From contig CAZRNB010000075.1 of assembly GCA_964601355.1 (NCBI GenBank), positions 1-14,779 of the forward strand: a stretch of DNA of 14,779 nt. Reading direction: 5' to 3'. A program made the translations under genes and the position numbers. The notes below the pieces were generated by a model, which was given only the letters and a program-made list of their open reading frames with translations, searched no databases and was not told the origin of the DNA. The first letter of the stretch is position 1; each line of letters begins with the position of its first letter. Origin of the DNA: CAZRNB01 sp964601355 (GTDB lineage: Bacteria > Planctomycetota > Phycisphaerae > Sedimentisphaerales > Anaerobacaceae). This document shows positions 9,701-14,768 of this stretch, one piece after another.

Positions 9701-9728
9701 AAAAATCATCGTCAATTCGATACCTTGA
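3705..9728 (+). CDS. Giant secreted multidomain protein (RCC1, FlgD-like Ig, NHL propeller, CBM9-like, PA14, cadherin-like)
   Basis: This 2007-residue protein has a signal peptide: hydrophobic core FSIIVAVFLCITSAYA, likely cleaved after A27. Residues about 45-310 are seven RCC1-type repeats of about 38 residues (HSLALKSDGSIVAWG, then GQCNVP), probably a seven-bladed propeller. Residues about 312-650 hold two beta-rich segments, each ending in TRALR, perhaps discoidin-like. Residues 695-790 resemble the FlgD Ig-like fold (ANGNRVRNLVSETPFPAGTN, WDGFDDRG). Residues about 800-1500 are a second propeller region with NHL-like motifs (NPNGLTVTPDGHLWVAETD). Residues about 1515-1745 start with VVDGLLDEW, as in CBM9-like domains. 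Residues 1786-1930 are a PA14 domain (GEYTFWIKGDDEVFLFLS), lying between the two halves of a cadherin/He_PIG-like Ig domain. No catalytic domain, sorting signal, dockerin or transmembrane anchor is seen. A role in binding carbohydrate or cell-surface material is inference. The start is fixed by AGGAGG. Confidence 0.88.
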   Translation: MRKESLESLFEFSIIVAVFLCITSAYANQGSIIALDTGSVSRTRFVAVEGGAEHSLALRTDGSLVAWGRNNYGQCDVPSGTNYVAIAAGGWHNLALKSDGSIVAWGNNDNGRSNAPPGNYIAIAAGGGHSLAIKSDGSLAAWGMNETGQCNVPAGADFKAIAAGWEHCLALKSDGSIVAWGANSWGQCNVPAGNDYIAIAAGYNHSLALKSDGSIVAWGLNDYGQCNVPSGRNFKAIAADGSHNLAQKSDGSLVAWGLNSDGQCNVPAGSDFIAIAAGARHSLALKSNGSLIVWGFNYFGQANVPSDTPVALQNLDTTCFAEWLDGAEQPITNVSGPDYVLWTQISQLGYSGLVYGDSLNSGWRHLRIGFKTPVQVGTVLVLGNGQLSVLKPDAVYPGNLNNDDDWIAAERLTTDNTISLDEHPFSDPISKESIKDGLTPYDKYKTRITAWVLLPGTSTRALRFSHYVEPYNPSVICNYDPERTSYYSAWLGGVYVMAQRFSNIAPQAIAITSSGQTWAARINNSVSNIWSAWDNSKSGNPLWTGSDHVVSDDNPEWVMLVWPTEVLCSGITTCLTGFGMAEVQAYVGPANLHPREAPESAWQTITNFIGNRPPALSAGCNTLNLVWWEFPATITTRALRLHITKAWDEKLLDVGGDWTKDGKRVWLGEWMCWFPLGESPLNDSIVAHPEDSHPPIPVSFTLDEPGIVTLVIEDANGNRVRNLVSETPFPAGTNVVWWDGFDDRGVLTVDGIGNIHFDDVLCMNYGNYGVNQIQRRLVEPGTYQVRGLVRKPIDLSYELTVYNAGNPPWNTSDRTGMWLTDHSPPEDVIFLPTPTPRVLIASLCSESGDGLVWTDLKGQKLKGRHSVNEGWSGASHLARDIGTEPVPGVDVYIGSSYGEIRLHSICNYNLHTILIWQFPDQSQEGLGGLAVFNGRIVANLNKMSQLMFVDAATGQVEGFAPLADARGLIFDPQGRLLALVGNRLLRYNLDANSIVLPSPEVLASGLDDPRYVTLDNYGNFYVSQHGSSNQVRVFTNTGAFVRDIGTRGIPQAGPYDPTQMHNPNGLTVTPDGHLWVAETDFGPKRVSIWNLDGTFVKALYGPSQYGGGGELDPADKSRFYYFNYVGMEFLLDWTNGTSELVNIYYRPDPDDLKLPAEVGESGGPQTPIYLNGRTYMVNAFNCSAGGARRPGAGIWLTRDGRPIPVATIGVTRHTGGGGVPIEWDVIAKEPFASLVPEGVWTFSWCDLNDDAHLQANELQFAPENPGLITINGKLEICTSAAKVFSPVGFTTGGAPIYNLTQGQLMIEGFFLNEAGTSCQVLPIADGWTFTTGGPLRGIRNGEVVWTYPNPRPSLGAAHWPKESPLPSYPGQLIGTMRLLGLPITVPGSDAGEIMAINGNYGNIYLITTDGLFVATLFKDFRAAPLWSMPQDERGILLNDVTLEDECFWPFIKVTPDGNVYLTAGKNYSSIVRVDGLDSIRRFTAPNVIVTSELITQASEYPFQHEAERIAVEGRDVLTVDALKTPPVVDGLLDEWTNIDWVVLDDRCSAAVAVSQGRLYVALKTDDSRLLQNSADSLLSMAWSGGALDLMLGTDPDADPHRTAPIAGDLRLLVAQVDGVTKAVLYRPIVPGSTDPLLVSTTWQTNYIDRVDDVSPYIQLRRTLNDYECSVPLALLGLEPRLGQTVLGDIGILRGYNLSDAKINWAPSGYIRSTVQWAYWHNKITGVLFDEVSGTKLWPWVWGCWQFTPSVLNQLSAINTPPILWPTADQTVRVGETLTLNLGVAQGLFRELFMPMENMPWPANFPDNPVSAEVWPYGFQMPSNIGEWYGQRVRGYLVPPMTGEYTFWIKGDDEVFLFLSENESPIYKEQIAHAMYWYDMSAPIHLQASQRYYIEAMMQEALNEDYLTAYWQMPDGTIEDPIPACRFIPFGIAAMYPDTDWPPQTLKFSLGPGAPAGAVIDPKTGVFSWTTGEEHGGADYLVTIKVSDDGVPSLSSETTLKIIVNSIP
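3864..4623 (+). repeat. Tandem coding repeats, seven RCC1-type units
   Basis: Seven direct repeats of about 114 bases (each 36-38 codons) begin at the histidine codon 3864-3866. Each encodes HxLAxKSDGSxxAWGxNxxG followed by a CNVP-like turn and an AIAAG strand. Units 4 and 5 are the most alike and the last unit is the most diverged (SNGSLIVWG). The conserved DNA wording, for example GATGGCTCT and GTTGCCTGGGG, suggests growth by duplication. Confidence 0.85.
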
Positions 9729-10007
9729 CGAATTACGTAAAACGCAGGTTCGGTATCATAACGGGCATGTCCGCCGACACAATGTTTGACCAGGACTGAT
9801 CCGGTATAGGCATTATCCGCAAGGATCGGCCACAGGTAGGCTGTCACCTCAAAATATCCCTATAATGAATTCAAGCAATTTTTTTAATGGAGCTGATTTA
9901 AACCCAAATTCCGTTGCCGATATTCTTGACTTGGCGGTGTTTTCAGAAAACGGGATTGAATGAAAGAAAAAACCTTTGTAGTATAAAATGGATTTGGAGG
10001 ATCGTTT
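9729..10007 (+). promoter_or_regulatory. Spacer with palindrome, candidate promoter and ribosome binding site for the URO-D gene
   Basis: This 279-base spacer has no convincing gene. Near its right end is a 13-base palindrome, GTTTTC-A-GAAAAC (9939-9951), that could be an operator. It is followed by TTGAAT (9956-9961) and TAGTAT (9979-9984) at 17-base spacing, with an overlapping TATAAA. GGAGG at 9996-10000 lies 7 bases before the ATG at 10008. No hairpin plus U-tract that would terminate the preceding gene is visible. Confidence 0.45.
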
Positions 10008-11210
10008 ATGGGAATGTTTGACACAGTTGGCAGAGGTCGAGAGGGTCTGACCCGAAAGAAGGGTACCCTTCAAAAGCTTGAGCGGATGAAAAAAACTTTA
10101 AGCCACCAGGAGCCCGACCAAATTCCTGTCAGCGATTTCTTTTGGGGGAGTTTCGTTTCTCGATGGCGGAAGGAGCTGAACCTGCCGAACGATACAAGTC
10201 CCTATTATTATTACGATCTTGACTGGATTACTACAGTACCCAATATGGACCCATTTATCCGTTCCTTTGAGATGCTGAAGGAGAACAGCGAAGAGGTCGT
10301 TGTCAAAACCGGTTTTGGGGCCATTATGCGCAAGAAATTTGACGCACCAATGCCGGAATTTATGGATTTTGAAACTAATACGATTGAAAAACTTGAAGCT
10401 CTTGAGTTTGATGATCCGGATGATAAAAGACGTTATTTCGAGGCGGGAGACAATCAAATAGCAGGTGTGGGCGACGGATTTGAGCGAAATTCCCCTGCCT
10501 GGATTCAAACCGTGAAATCCTTATATCCGGACTTCCCGGTTTTCGGCAGTATCATGGAATGCAATGAATGCCTGGCCCGCCTGGTCGGCCCGGAAAACAA
10601 TATGCTCTGGATTGGGATGTACCCCGACCGGATGGGAAAAGTAATCAATCGAATCGGACAATTTTACTTGGACTGCGCGAAAGCCGAAATCGAAGCCGCA
10701 GGGGAATTGCTTGACGGGTTTGTGATCTGGGGGGATGTGGCGTATCGAAACAATCTGTTTTTCTCGCCGGCCTATTGGAGGGAATATTTCAAACCCTGGG
10801 TCAGGGCAATTGCCGATTATGCACACTCCAAAGGCTTGATGGTGATTTACCACGGCTGCGGTAACATCAATAAGATCCTTGAGGATTTTATTGAGATAGG
10901 AATTGATGCATTGAATCCGCTCGAAGCCAAGGCCGACCTGGATGCAGTTGAATTACGGCGTCGATACGGTCATAAAATGGGCATCTGCGGCAACAGCAAC
11001 ATTCAGATATGGGAAAGCGGAGATAAAGAGCTGATCCGCAAAGAAGTGCTGAGGAAACTGAATGCCGCCAAAGGTGGCGGGTATATCTTCCAGTCCGATC
11101 ATTCCGTAGCCAGCAATGTATCCGGCCGGACTTATGATTACATTGTCAAGCTGGTGCGGGAATACGGACGGTATCCGCTAAAGCTTGGCCGGTATGATGA
11201 AGCGGTATAA
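10008..11210 (+). CDS. Uroporphyrinogen decarboxylase (URO-D) superfamily protein
   Basis: This 400-residue cytoplasmic protein has the URO-D/methyltransferase TIM-barrel pattern: an N-terminal segment with a basic helix (LERMKKTLSHQEPDQIPVSD), GFVIWGDVAY near 238-247, SPAYWREYFKPW near 253-264, VIYHGCG with H282, GIDALNPLEAKADLD, and a final GGGYIFQSDHSVASNV. The superfamily includes true uroporphyrinogen decarboxylase (haem synthesis) and corrinoid-dependent methyltransferases such as MtaA and CmuA. The sequence is far from housekeeping HemE: it lacks the usual HemE N-terminal block, and the common GDD-like motif reads GDV. It resembles the many paralogues of unknown substrate found in Planctomycetota and Lentisphaerota genomes. 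HGCG could help bind metal, by analogy with methyltransferase members. No haem or corrinoid genes adjoin it, so the substrate cannot be stated. The start is fixed by GGAGG seven bases upstream. Confidence 0.85.
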   Translation: MGMFDTVGRGREGLTRKKGTLQKLERMKKTLSHQEPDQIPVSDFFWGSFVSRWRKELNLPNDTSPYYYYDLDWITTVPNMDPFIRSFEMLKENSEEVVVKTGFGAIMRKKFDAPMPEFMDFETNTIEKLEALEFDDPDDKRRYFEAGDNQIAGVGDGFERNSPAWIQTVKSLYPDFPVFGSIMECNECLARLVGPENNMLWIGMYPDRMGKVINRIGQFYLDCAKAEIEAAGELLDGFVIWGDVAYRNNLFFSPAYWREYFKPWVRAIADYAHSKGLMVIYHGCGNINKILEDFIEIGIDALNPLEAKADLDAVELRRRYGHKMGICGNSNIQIWESGDKELIRKEVLRKLNAAKGGGYIFQSDHSVASNVSGRTYDYIVKLVREYGRYPLKLGRYDEAV

Positions 11211-11242
11211 AGAAGAATCCATGAGAAGTGCAATGAACTTAT

Positions 11243-11329
11243 CTCGTCTCGGCGACTCGTCACGGCGGAGCGTGCCGTAGCCGGGAGCGCCAAGCCGTAG
11301 CTGGACACGGCGTAGCGAAGCGAAGACGG
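11243..11329. repeat. G+C-rich intergenic repeat with GCCGTAGC-type units
   Basis: Between the URO-D gene and the MNT gene, units GCCGTAGC, GCCGTAGC and GGCGTAGC recur among other short repeats (CGGCG, GCGAAGCGAAG). ACGGC and GCCGT around 11262-11277 can form a small stem. The stretch is far richer in G+C than the sequence on either side. It has no open frame of note and looks like a dispersed filler element, perhaps also acting at the URO-D 3' end. Confidence 0.5.
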
Positions 11330-11370
11330 TTTGTTTTCATTTTTTGTCACTGAAAATCTGATTGTATTTG
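11330..11370 (+). repeat. Direct repeat, left copy, flanking the MNT-HEPN pair
   Basis: It begins TTTGTTTTCAT and matches 12197-12238 at about 35 of 43 aligned positions, allowing small gaps (first 11 bases identical, later TCAC and AATCTG shared). The two copies lie on either side of the MNT-HEPN pair. Confidence 0.5.
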
Positions 11371-11433
11371 TTGGCCTTAAGTAGTAACATTGTTTGAGGT
11401 TATTTGCGATAAACAGATTCGAGAAATAGAGCT

Positions 11434-11763
11434 ATGATAACTAATACAAAGATTAGAAAGATAATCACCGAGATCGTGGACAGAATATTGAAGGGATATA
11501 AACCAAAGAAGGTTATACTCTTTGGCTCTTATGCCTATGGAGAACCGACAGAGGACAGCGATATTGACCTTCTAATTATCAAGAACACAGATAAAAGACC
11601 CATTGACAGATGGATTGAGGTAAAAAGGCTTTTGCGGGACATCAGCCGAACCGTTCCTGTCTCACCTCTTGTTTATACCGAGAAAGAGATTGAAGAGAGA
11701 ATTGCCATAAAGGATTTCTTTGTTGAAGAAATATTTGAAAAGGGGGATGTTCTTTATGGATAA
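11434..11763 (+). CDS. MNT-type nucleotidyltransferase (putative antitoxin of an MNT-HEPN pair)
   Basis: This 109-residue protein is a minimal nucleotidyltransferase of the polymerase-beta fold. The signature GSYAYGEPTEDSDIDLL (31-47) fits GSx10DxD, with metal-binding D43 and D45, so the active site looks intact. In studied MNT-HEPN modules such as MntA-HepT, the nucleotidyltransferase neutralises its HEPN partner by adding AMP to it. That this protein does so here is inference from the motif and from the next gene, which overlaps it by 8 bases. The start has only a weak purine-rich stretch upstream, and no clear promoter was found. The pair is bracketed by imperfect direct repeats, which fits the mobile habit of these modules. 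A lone housekeeping nucleotidyltransferase is unlikely at this size and context. Confidence 0.88.
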   Translation: MITNTKIRKIITEIVDRILKGYKPKKVILFGSYAYGEPTEDSDIDLLIIKNTDKRPIDRWIEVKRLLRDISRTVPVSPLVYTEKEIEERIAIKDFFVEEIFEKGDVLYG

Positions 11764-12151
11764 AGCCTTTAAAAAGCAGGCAGAGGAATGGTTTGAAAGA
11801 GGTCGCCATGATATAGAAACAGCCCAATTGCTATATGACGAGCGGGGCTACACGGATTCTATTGCATATCATATCCAGCAAGCCATTGAAAAGTATCTTA
11901 AAGGTTACCTTGTCCTGCATGGAAAGAAACCCCCAAAGATTCATGAGCTTGATACACTTCTCAATCATATTGATGCCTTTGATGATAGCTTCAAAGGTTT
12001 CTTAGAGCTCTGCGAGAAAGCATCCCGATATTACATCGAGGATCGTTATCCTCCAGGCCCTCTTGTTGAATACGAATACAACGAGATTAAAGCTGATTTG
12101 GACAGAGCGTGGGAGCTAATAAGAAATATCCTCGCAAAAGCAGGGGGTTGA
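11756..12151 (+). CDS. HEPN-domain protein (putative toxin or partner of MNT)
   Basis: This is a 131-residue all-helical HEPN protein. Typical elements are WFERGRHDIETAQLLYDERG, YHIQQAIEKYLKGYLVLHGK, a KIHELDTLL helix and RYYIEDRYPP near the end. The ATG at 11756 is preferred to upstream ATGs at 11720 and 11747: it follows AGGGGG at suitable distance, overlaps the end of the MNT gene by 8 bases, and leaves a normal HEPN N-terminus. Many HEPN proteins are RNases with an Rx4-6H active site, and HepT carries Rx4HxY. Neither is present here: no arginine is followed by histidine at that spacing, and the corresponding region reads RYYIEDRYPP. It may therefore be a non-nuclease HEPN, an RNA-binding partner, or use other residues. 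Translational coupling to the MNT gene is likely. Confidence 0.87.
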   Translation: MDKAFKKQAEEWFERGRHDIETAQLLYDERGYTDSIAYHIQQAIEKYLKGYLVLHGKKPPKIHELDTLLNHIDAFDDSFKGFLELCEKASRYYIEDRYPPGPLVEYEYNEIKADLDRAWELIRNILAKAGG

Positions 12152-12196
12152 CAATGACAGTGATTGAATTAGAAATTGGTAGCACACCATAAAGTC

Positions 12197-12238
12197 TTTG
12201 TTTTCATCTTTATATCACGAAGAATCTGCTTGTTTTTC
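12197..12238 (+). repeat. Direct repeat, right copy, flanking the MNT-HEPN pair
   Basis: Partner of 11330-11370; the copies start 867 bases apart. The shared opening is TTTGTTTTCAT, followed by TATCAC against TGTCAC and by AATCTG. The right copy differs by a few substitutions and small gaps. The repeat could be a scar of cassette insertion or just a common intergenic element of this genome. Confidence 0.5.
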
Positions 12239-12267
12239 ATTATTTTTCGAGCTAAGATTAATGCGCT

Positions 12268-12374
12268 GGGCGGACGTTTTATGTAGAGACAACCAAGGAA
12301 ATAGCAACTCGTGCTACGTAACTGCTTAAATATAGCCTTTAAGAATAACGACCAGTTAAAGACAAACACCGCCC
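12268..12374 (+). ncRNA. Candidate structured RNA upstream of the deaminase gene
   Basis: GGGCGG (12268-12273) can pair with CCGCCC (12369-12374), and GTTT (12276-12279) with AAAC (12364-12367), closing a long stem. Inside are AGCA/TGCT (12303-12306 with 12312-12315) and CTTAAA/TTTAAG (12325-12330 with 12338-12343). In Vibrio the related deaminase AvcD is restrained by an RNA, AvcI, made from just upstream of the gene. This position is equivalent, but no sequence match to AvcI is claimed and no promoter for the RNA is clear. The strand is assumed to be that of the deaminase. Confidence 0.25.
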
Positions 12375-12437
12375 TGCAAATAGAAGCGGCGAAGATAGAG
12401 TTTAAGGTGATATGATTAGCATAGATAAAAATATTGT

Positions 12438-12480
12438 TTGTCAGGTTAAGTAGTGACTCTTATAAATAAAATATTGGAGG
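12438..12480 (+). promoter_or_regulatory. Strong promoter and ribosome binding site of the deaminase gene
   Basis: TTGTCA (12438-12443) and TATAAA (12461-12466) each match five of six consensus bases, with exactly 17 between. Transcription should start near 12473, giving a leader of about 16 bases. GGAGG (12476-12480) lies 8 bases before the ATG at 12489. The deaminase unit can thus be expressed without the genes to its left. Confidence 0.65.
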
Positions 12481-12488
12481 TTTGATCA

Positions 12489-14039
12489 ATGGCATTGACA
12501 CAGAAAGCAGGTACAAGGCCATCCGCTCAAAGGAATATCAAGCCATTTGAACACCCCGAGATTGTAATCGGGCTCGTTTGCGCCGTCGGGACAGAACGCG
12601 ATAACGTAATCAAAATCATCACCAAAAGATTGGGGATGCTTCGGTATAAGGTTCGCGAAATTCACATTTCAAAAGAGGTTATTCATAGAGTGGCTCATGT
12701 CAATTTGCAAAAAGGATGTAATGATGAATACAGGCGACTAGATGCACTTATGACAGCGGGTGATAACGCCAGGCGCGAATCGGGCGATAATGCAATCCTG
12801 GCTTTTGGTGCGGCTGCACGTATCGGCGAACATGAAATTACGCCTCAAGGTAAGATTGGTCGAGATGCTAGGGAACGGCATGCATATATTATTAACGGTC
12901 TGAAACACCCGGATGAGGTTGTCGCATTGCGGAAAATTTATCCTTTAGGATTCTATTTATTTGGCCTCTATGCAGATGAAGCCCGACGAGAAAAATTTCT
13001 CGTGGAAAATCTGCAAATGGAACACAAAAATGCAAAACGATTAATGAAACGTGACCAGGATGAGAATGCCGATTATGGTCAGCGTGTTAGGGGTACTTTT
13101 CATATGTCAGATTTTTTTGTTCACGTTGATGATAGTCAAGATCAGTTAAAGAATAATTTGTGGCGGATTCTTGATATTATGTTTGGTTATCCTCACCATA
13201 CCCCAACTTTTGATGAATACGCAATGTTTTTAGCTCATGCTGCAGCTTTGCGATCAGGAAGTCTTTCACGTCAAGTTGGGGCGGTGATTGCCAAAGACAG
13301 TGAAATTATTGCTACCGGCGCCAATGAATGCCCGAAATATGGCGGTGGGCTTTATTGGCCCTATTATGATATAGCGAGTCGCAAGATTATAGACGAAACG
13401 AATGGGCGGGATTATATGAGAGGCGAGGATTCTAATCGCGTTCAATTAGATGCAATTAAAGCTGATATTTTAAAAAAGGCAAACCTAACTGGTGAGCAGC
13501 GGAAAAAACTCAAAAAAGCACTTGATGCAAGTCTTATTAATGATTTAACTGAATTTGGCCGATCGGTGCATGCGGAGATGGAAGCATTAATGCAGTGTGC
13601 GCGCAGCCGAGGAAACGCAAGAGGTGCGACACTTTACACGACTTTATTTTCTTGTCACAATTGCGCAAAGCACATGATTGCTGCAGGAATTAAAAGAGTG
13701 GTATATATTGAGCCGTATCCAAAAAGCAAGGCTACAGAATTGCACGATGATGCGATTTCATTGGAGTTTTATGATGCGGCCAAAGAAAAGCATTGTAAAA
13801 TGAATTTTGAACCTTTTGTTGGAATAGGACCCAGAAGATTTTTTGACTTGTTTTCTTTATGGCTAGGATCAGGAACTAAACTGAACCGTAGGGATGCGCA
13901 GAAAAAACCCTTGAAATGGGAACCAAAGGATGGTAAGTTGAGATTGCAAATGTTGCCCTATTCGTATTTGGATGCGGAACTAAGGGCAAGTCATGCTTTT
14001 AATGAGATCGCAGAAAAGAAGCAAGGAGGCAAGAAATGA
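12489..14039 (+). CDS. Anti-phage dCTP/dCMP deaminase, DcdV/AvcD-like
   Basis: This 516-residue protein has two parts. Residues about 18-200 look like a P-loop nucleoside-kinase fold: a first strand and loop EIVIGLVCAVGTERDNV, then LGMLRYKVREIHISKEV. The usual Walker A lysine is absent. Residues about 250-470 are a zinc-dependent deoxycytidylate deaminase: AAALRSGSLSRQVGAVIA, HAE with H361 (zinc) and E363 (proton transfer), and SCHNC with C389 and C392 (zinc), followed by YIEPYPKSKATELHDDA. This order and length match DcdV/AvcD proteins, which deaminate dCTP or dCMP during phage infection and drain the nucleotide pool. An ordinary dCMP deaminase (ComEB type) has only the second part, about 150-190 residues. 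A 61-residue gene overlaps its stop codon, MNT-HEPN genes lie upstream, and a truncated RhuM gene downstream, which fits a defence region. The family call is strong; anti-phage activity is inferred. Confidence 0.87.
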   Translation: MALTQKAGTRPSAQRNIKPFEHPEIVIGLVCAVGTERDNVIKIITKRLGMLRYKVREIHISKEVIHRVAHVNLQKGCNDEYRRLDALMTAGDNARRESGDNAILAFGAAARIGEHEITPQGKIGRDARERHAYIINGLKHPDEVVALRKIYPLGFYLFGLYADEARREKFLVENLQMEHKNAKRLMKRDQDENADYGQRVRGTFHMSDFFVHVDDSQDQLKNNLWRILDIMFGYPHHTPTFDEYAMFLAHAAALRSGSLSRQVGAVIAKDSEIIATGANECPKYGGGLYWPYYDIASRKIIDETNGRDYMRGEDSNRVQLDAIKADILKKANLTGEQRKKLKKALDASLINDLTEFGRSVHAEMEALMQCARSRGNARGATLYTTLFSCHNCAKHMIAAGIKRVVYIEPYPKSKATELHDDAISLEFYDAAKEKHCKMNFEPFVGIGPRRFFDLFSLWLGSGTKLNRRDAQKKPLKWEPKDGKLRLQMLPYSYLDAELRASHAFNEIAEKKQGGKK

Positions 14040-14221
14040 GTAAGTCGAAGCACGAGGTTAGTAGGGAAGATAATTTTACGCTGTATCTTAAGAAGGCAAG
14101 TGAAGAGGTTCAATCTTGGCCTGCATGGAAACAGACGGCTCTAGGCATTGGTAATTCATCATATGCTCTTAAGCATGCAGAAATAAACCACGAAAACCAA
14201 AAAAAGGATAAAAGTAAATGA
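14036..14221 (+). CDS. Small protein translationally coupled to the deaminase
   Basis: This 61-residue, highly charged protein is not one I can assign to a named family. Its start codon overlaps the deaminase stop (ATGA), and AAGGAGG (14023-14029) lies 6 bases before it, so it is almost certainly translated along with the deaminase. It has one helical segment, NFTLYLKKASEEVQSWPAWK, with a tryptophan-proline-x-tryptophan-lysine turn, then QTALGIGNSSYALK and a basic tail (ENQKKDKSK). There is no signal peptide or membrane segment. Being made in step with a potentially harmful deaminase, it could be a regulator, inhibitor or structural partner; that is inference from position only. Confidence 0.72.
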   Translation: MSKSKHEVSREDNFTLYLKKASEEVQSWPAWKQTALGIGNSSYALKHAEINHENQKKDKSK

Positions 14222-14375
14222 AATTAACGTGACGATGGCCACGGTTTTGATGGGTTGCAAATGTACCTCGTAACCTTATCTAACCACCTTATGTCTTGCA
14301 ACAGCCTTGAGACACTAAGCTTATCAATGTGGCATAGTATTTGGAGGGAAGGTCATTCTCTGTGACAAAAGAATA
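14222..14375. other. Spacer before the RhuM fragment
   Basis: No gene is seen. A 7-bp inverted repeat, GTTGCAA (14254-14260) with TTGCAAC (14296-14302), could form a weak stem with a 35-base loop. GGAGGGAAGG (14342-14351) is too far (24 bases) from the next ATG to be a normal ribosome binding site. No convincing promoter was found. Confidence 0.4.
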
Positions 14376-14768
14376 ATGAAACTTCAATTTGACGCAAAAA
14401 GTTTTATGGCGGAAAAGAAGAAAATTAAACAAGAAAATCAACAGCCGAATATCGTTATTTATATCACCGATGATGGGCAGGCAAGACTACAAGTAAAAAT
14501 AGAGGGCGAAACGGTATGGCTTACGCAGAAACAGATGTCGGAACTTTTTCAAAAAGATGTCCGTACCATCAACGAACACATTCAAAATATCTTTAGTGAG
14601 GGTGAGTTAGGACCGGATTCAGTTATCCGGAATTACCGGATAACTGCCGCTGATGGTAAAAACTACGATACGCAGCATTACAATCTTGATGTTATTATAT
14701 CCGTTGGGTACCGCGTTAAATCTGGTAATCCCATGAAAGGCTGTCTCCAATCGTGTACTCTGATATGA
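14376..14768 (+). pseudogene. Truncated RhuM-family gene
   Basis: The open frame encodes 130 residues. Residues about 24-116 are the conserved N-terminal part of RhuM-family proteins: IYITDDGQARLQVKIEGETV, WLTQKQMSELFQKDVRTINE, HIQNIFSEGEL, and ADGKNYDTQHYNLDVIISVG followed by YRVKS. Full members run to roughly 300 residues or more and continue after YRVxS into an FRxWA block. Here the match stops at codon 116 (about 14723), and the frame reads 14 unrelated residues to a stop, so the gene is broken by a rearrangement or insertion. RhuM proteins are common in genomic islands, often near restriction and toxin genes; their function is not settled. Starts at 14376 or 14406 are both possible, and neither has a good ribosome binding site. 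Confidence 0.75.

Larger units (their letters stand above)
12152..12488. other. 337-base spacer between the HEPN and deaminase genes
   Basis: There is no convincing gene here. A 12-codon frame, MTVIELEIGSTP at 12154-12192, follows a GGGGG and may be the stub of a lost gene. The right copy of the direct repeat comes next (12197-12238), then a possibly structured RNA segment (12268-12374), then the deaminase promoter. The + strand stays open from 12305 to 12412 without a usable start codon. Confidence 0.6.

Noticed and set aside
9638..9847. A 69-codon minus-strand frame over the end of the giant gene and the spacer
   Set aside because: It overlaps the well-supported Ig-like end of the giant protein and shows no motif.
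12148..12153. A perfect TTGACA at the end of the HEPN gene
   Set aside because: There is no acceptable -10 element 16-19 bases downstream, so a promoter driving the RNA candidate is not supported.
12154..12192. A 12-codon frame, MTVIELEIGSTP, behind GGGGG after the HEPN gene
   Set aside because: It is too short to assign. It might be the stub of a lost third gene, but nothing identifies it.
12169..12369. A 66-codon minus-strand frame in the spacer before the deaminase
   Set aside because: It has no ribosome binding site and no family resemblance, and it overlaps the repeat and the RNA candidate.
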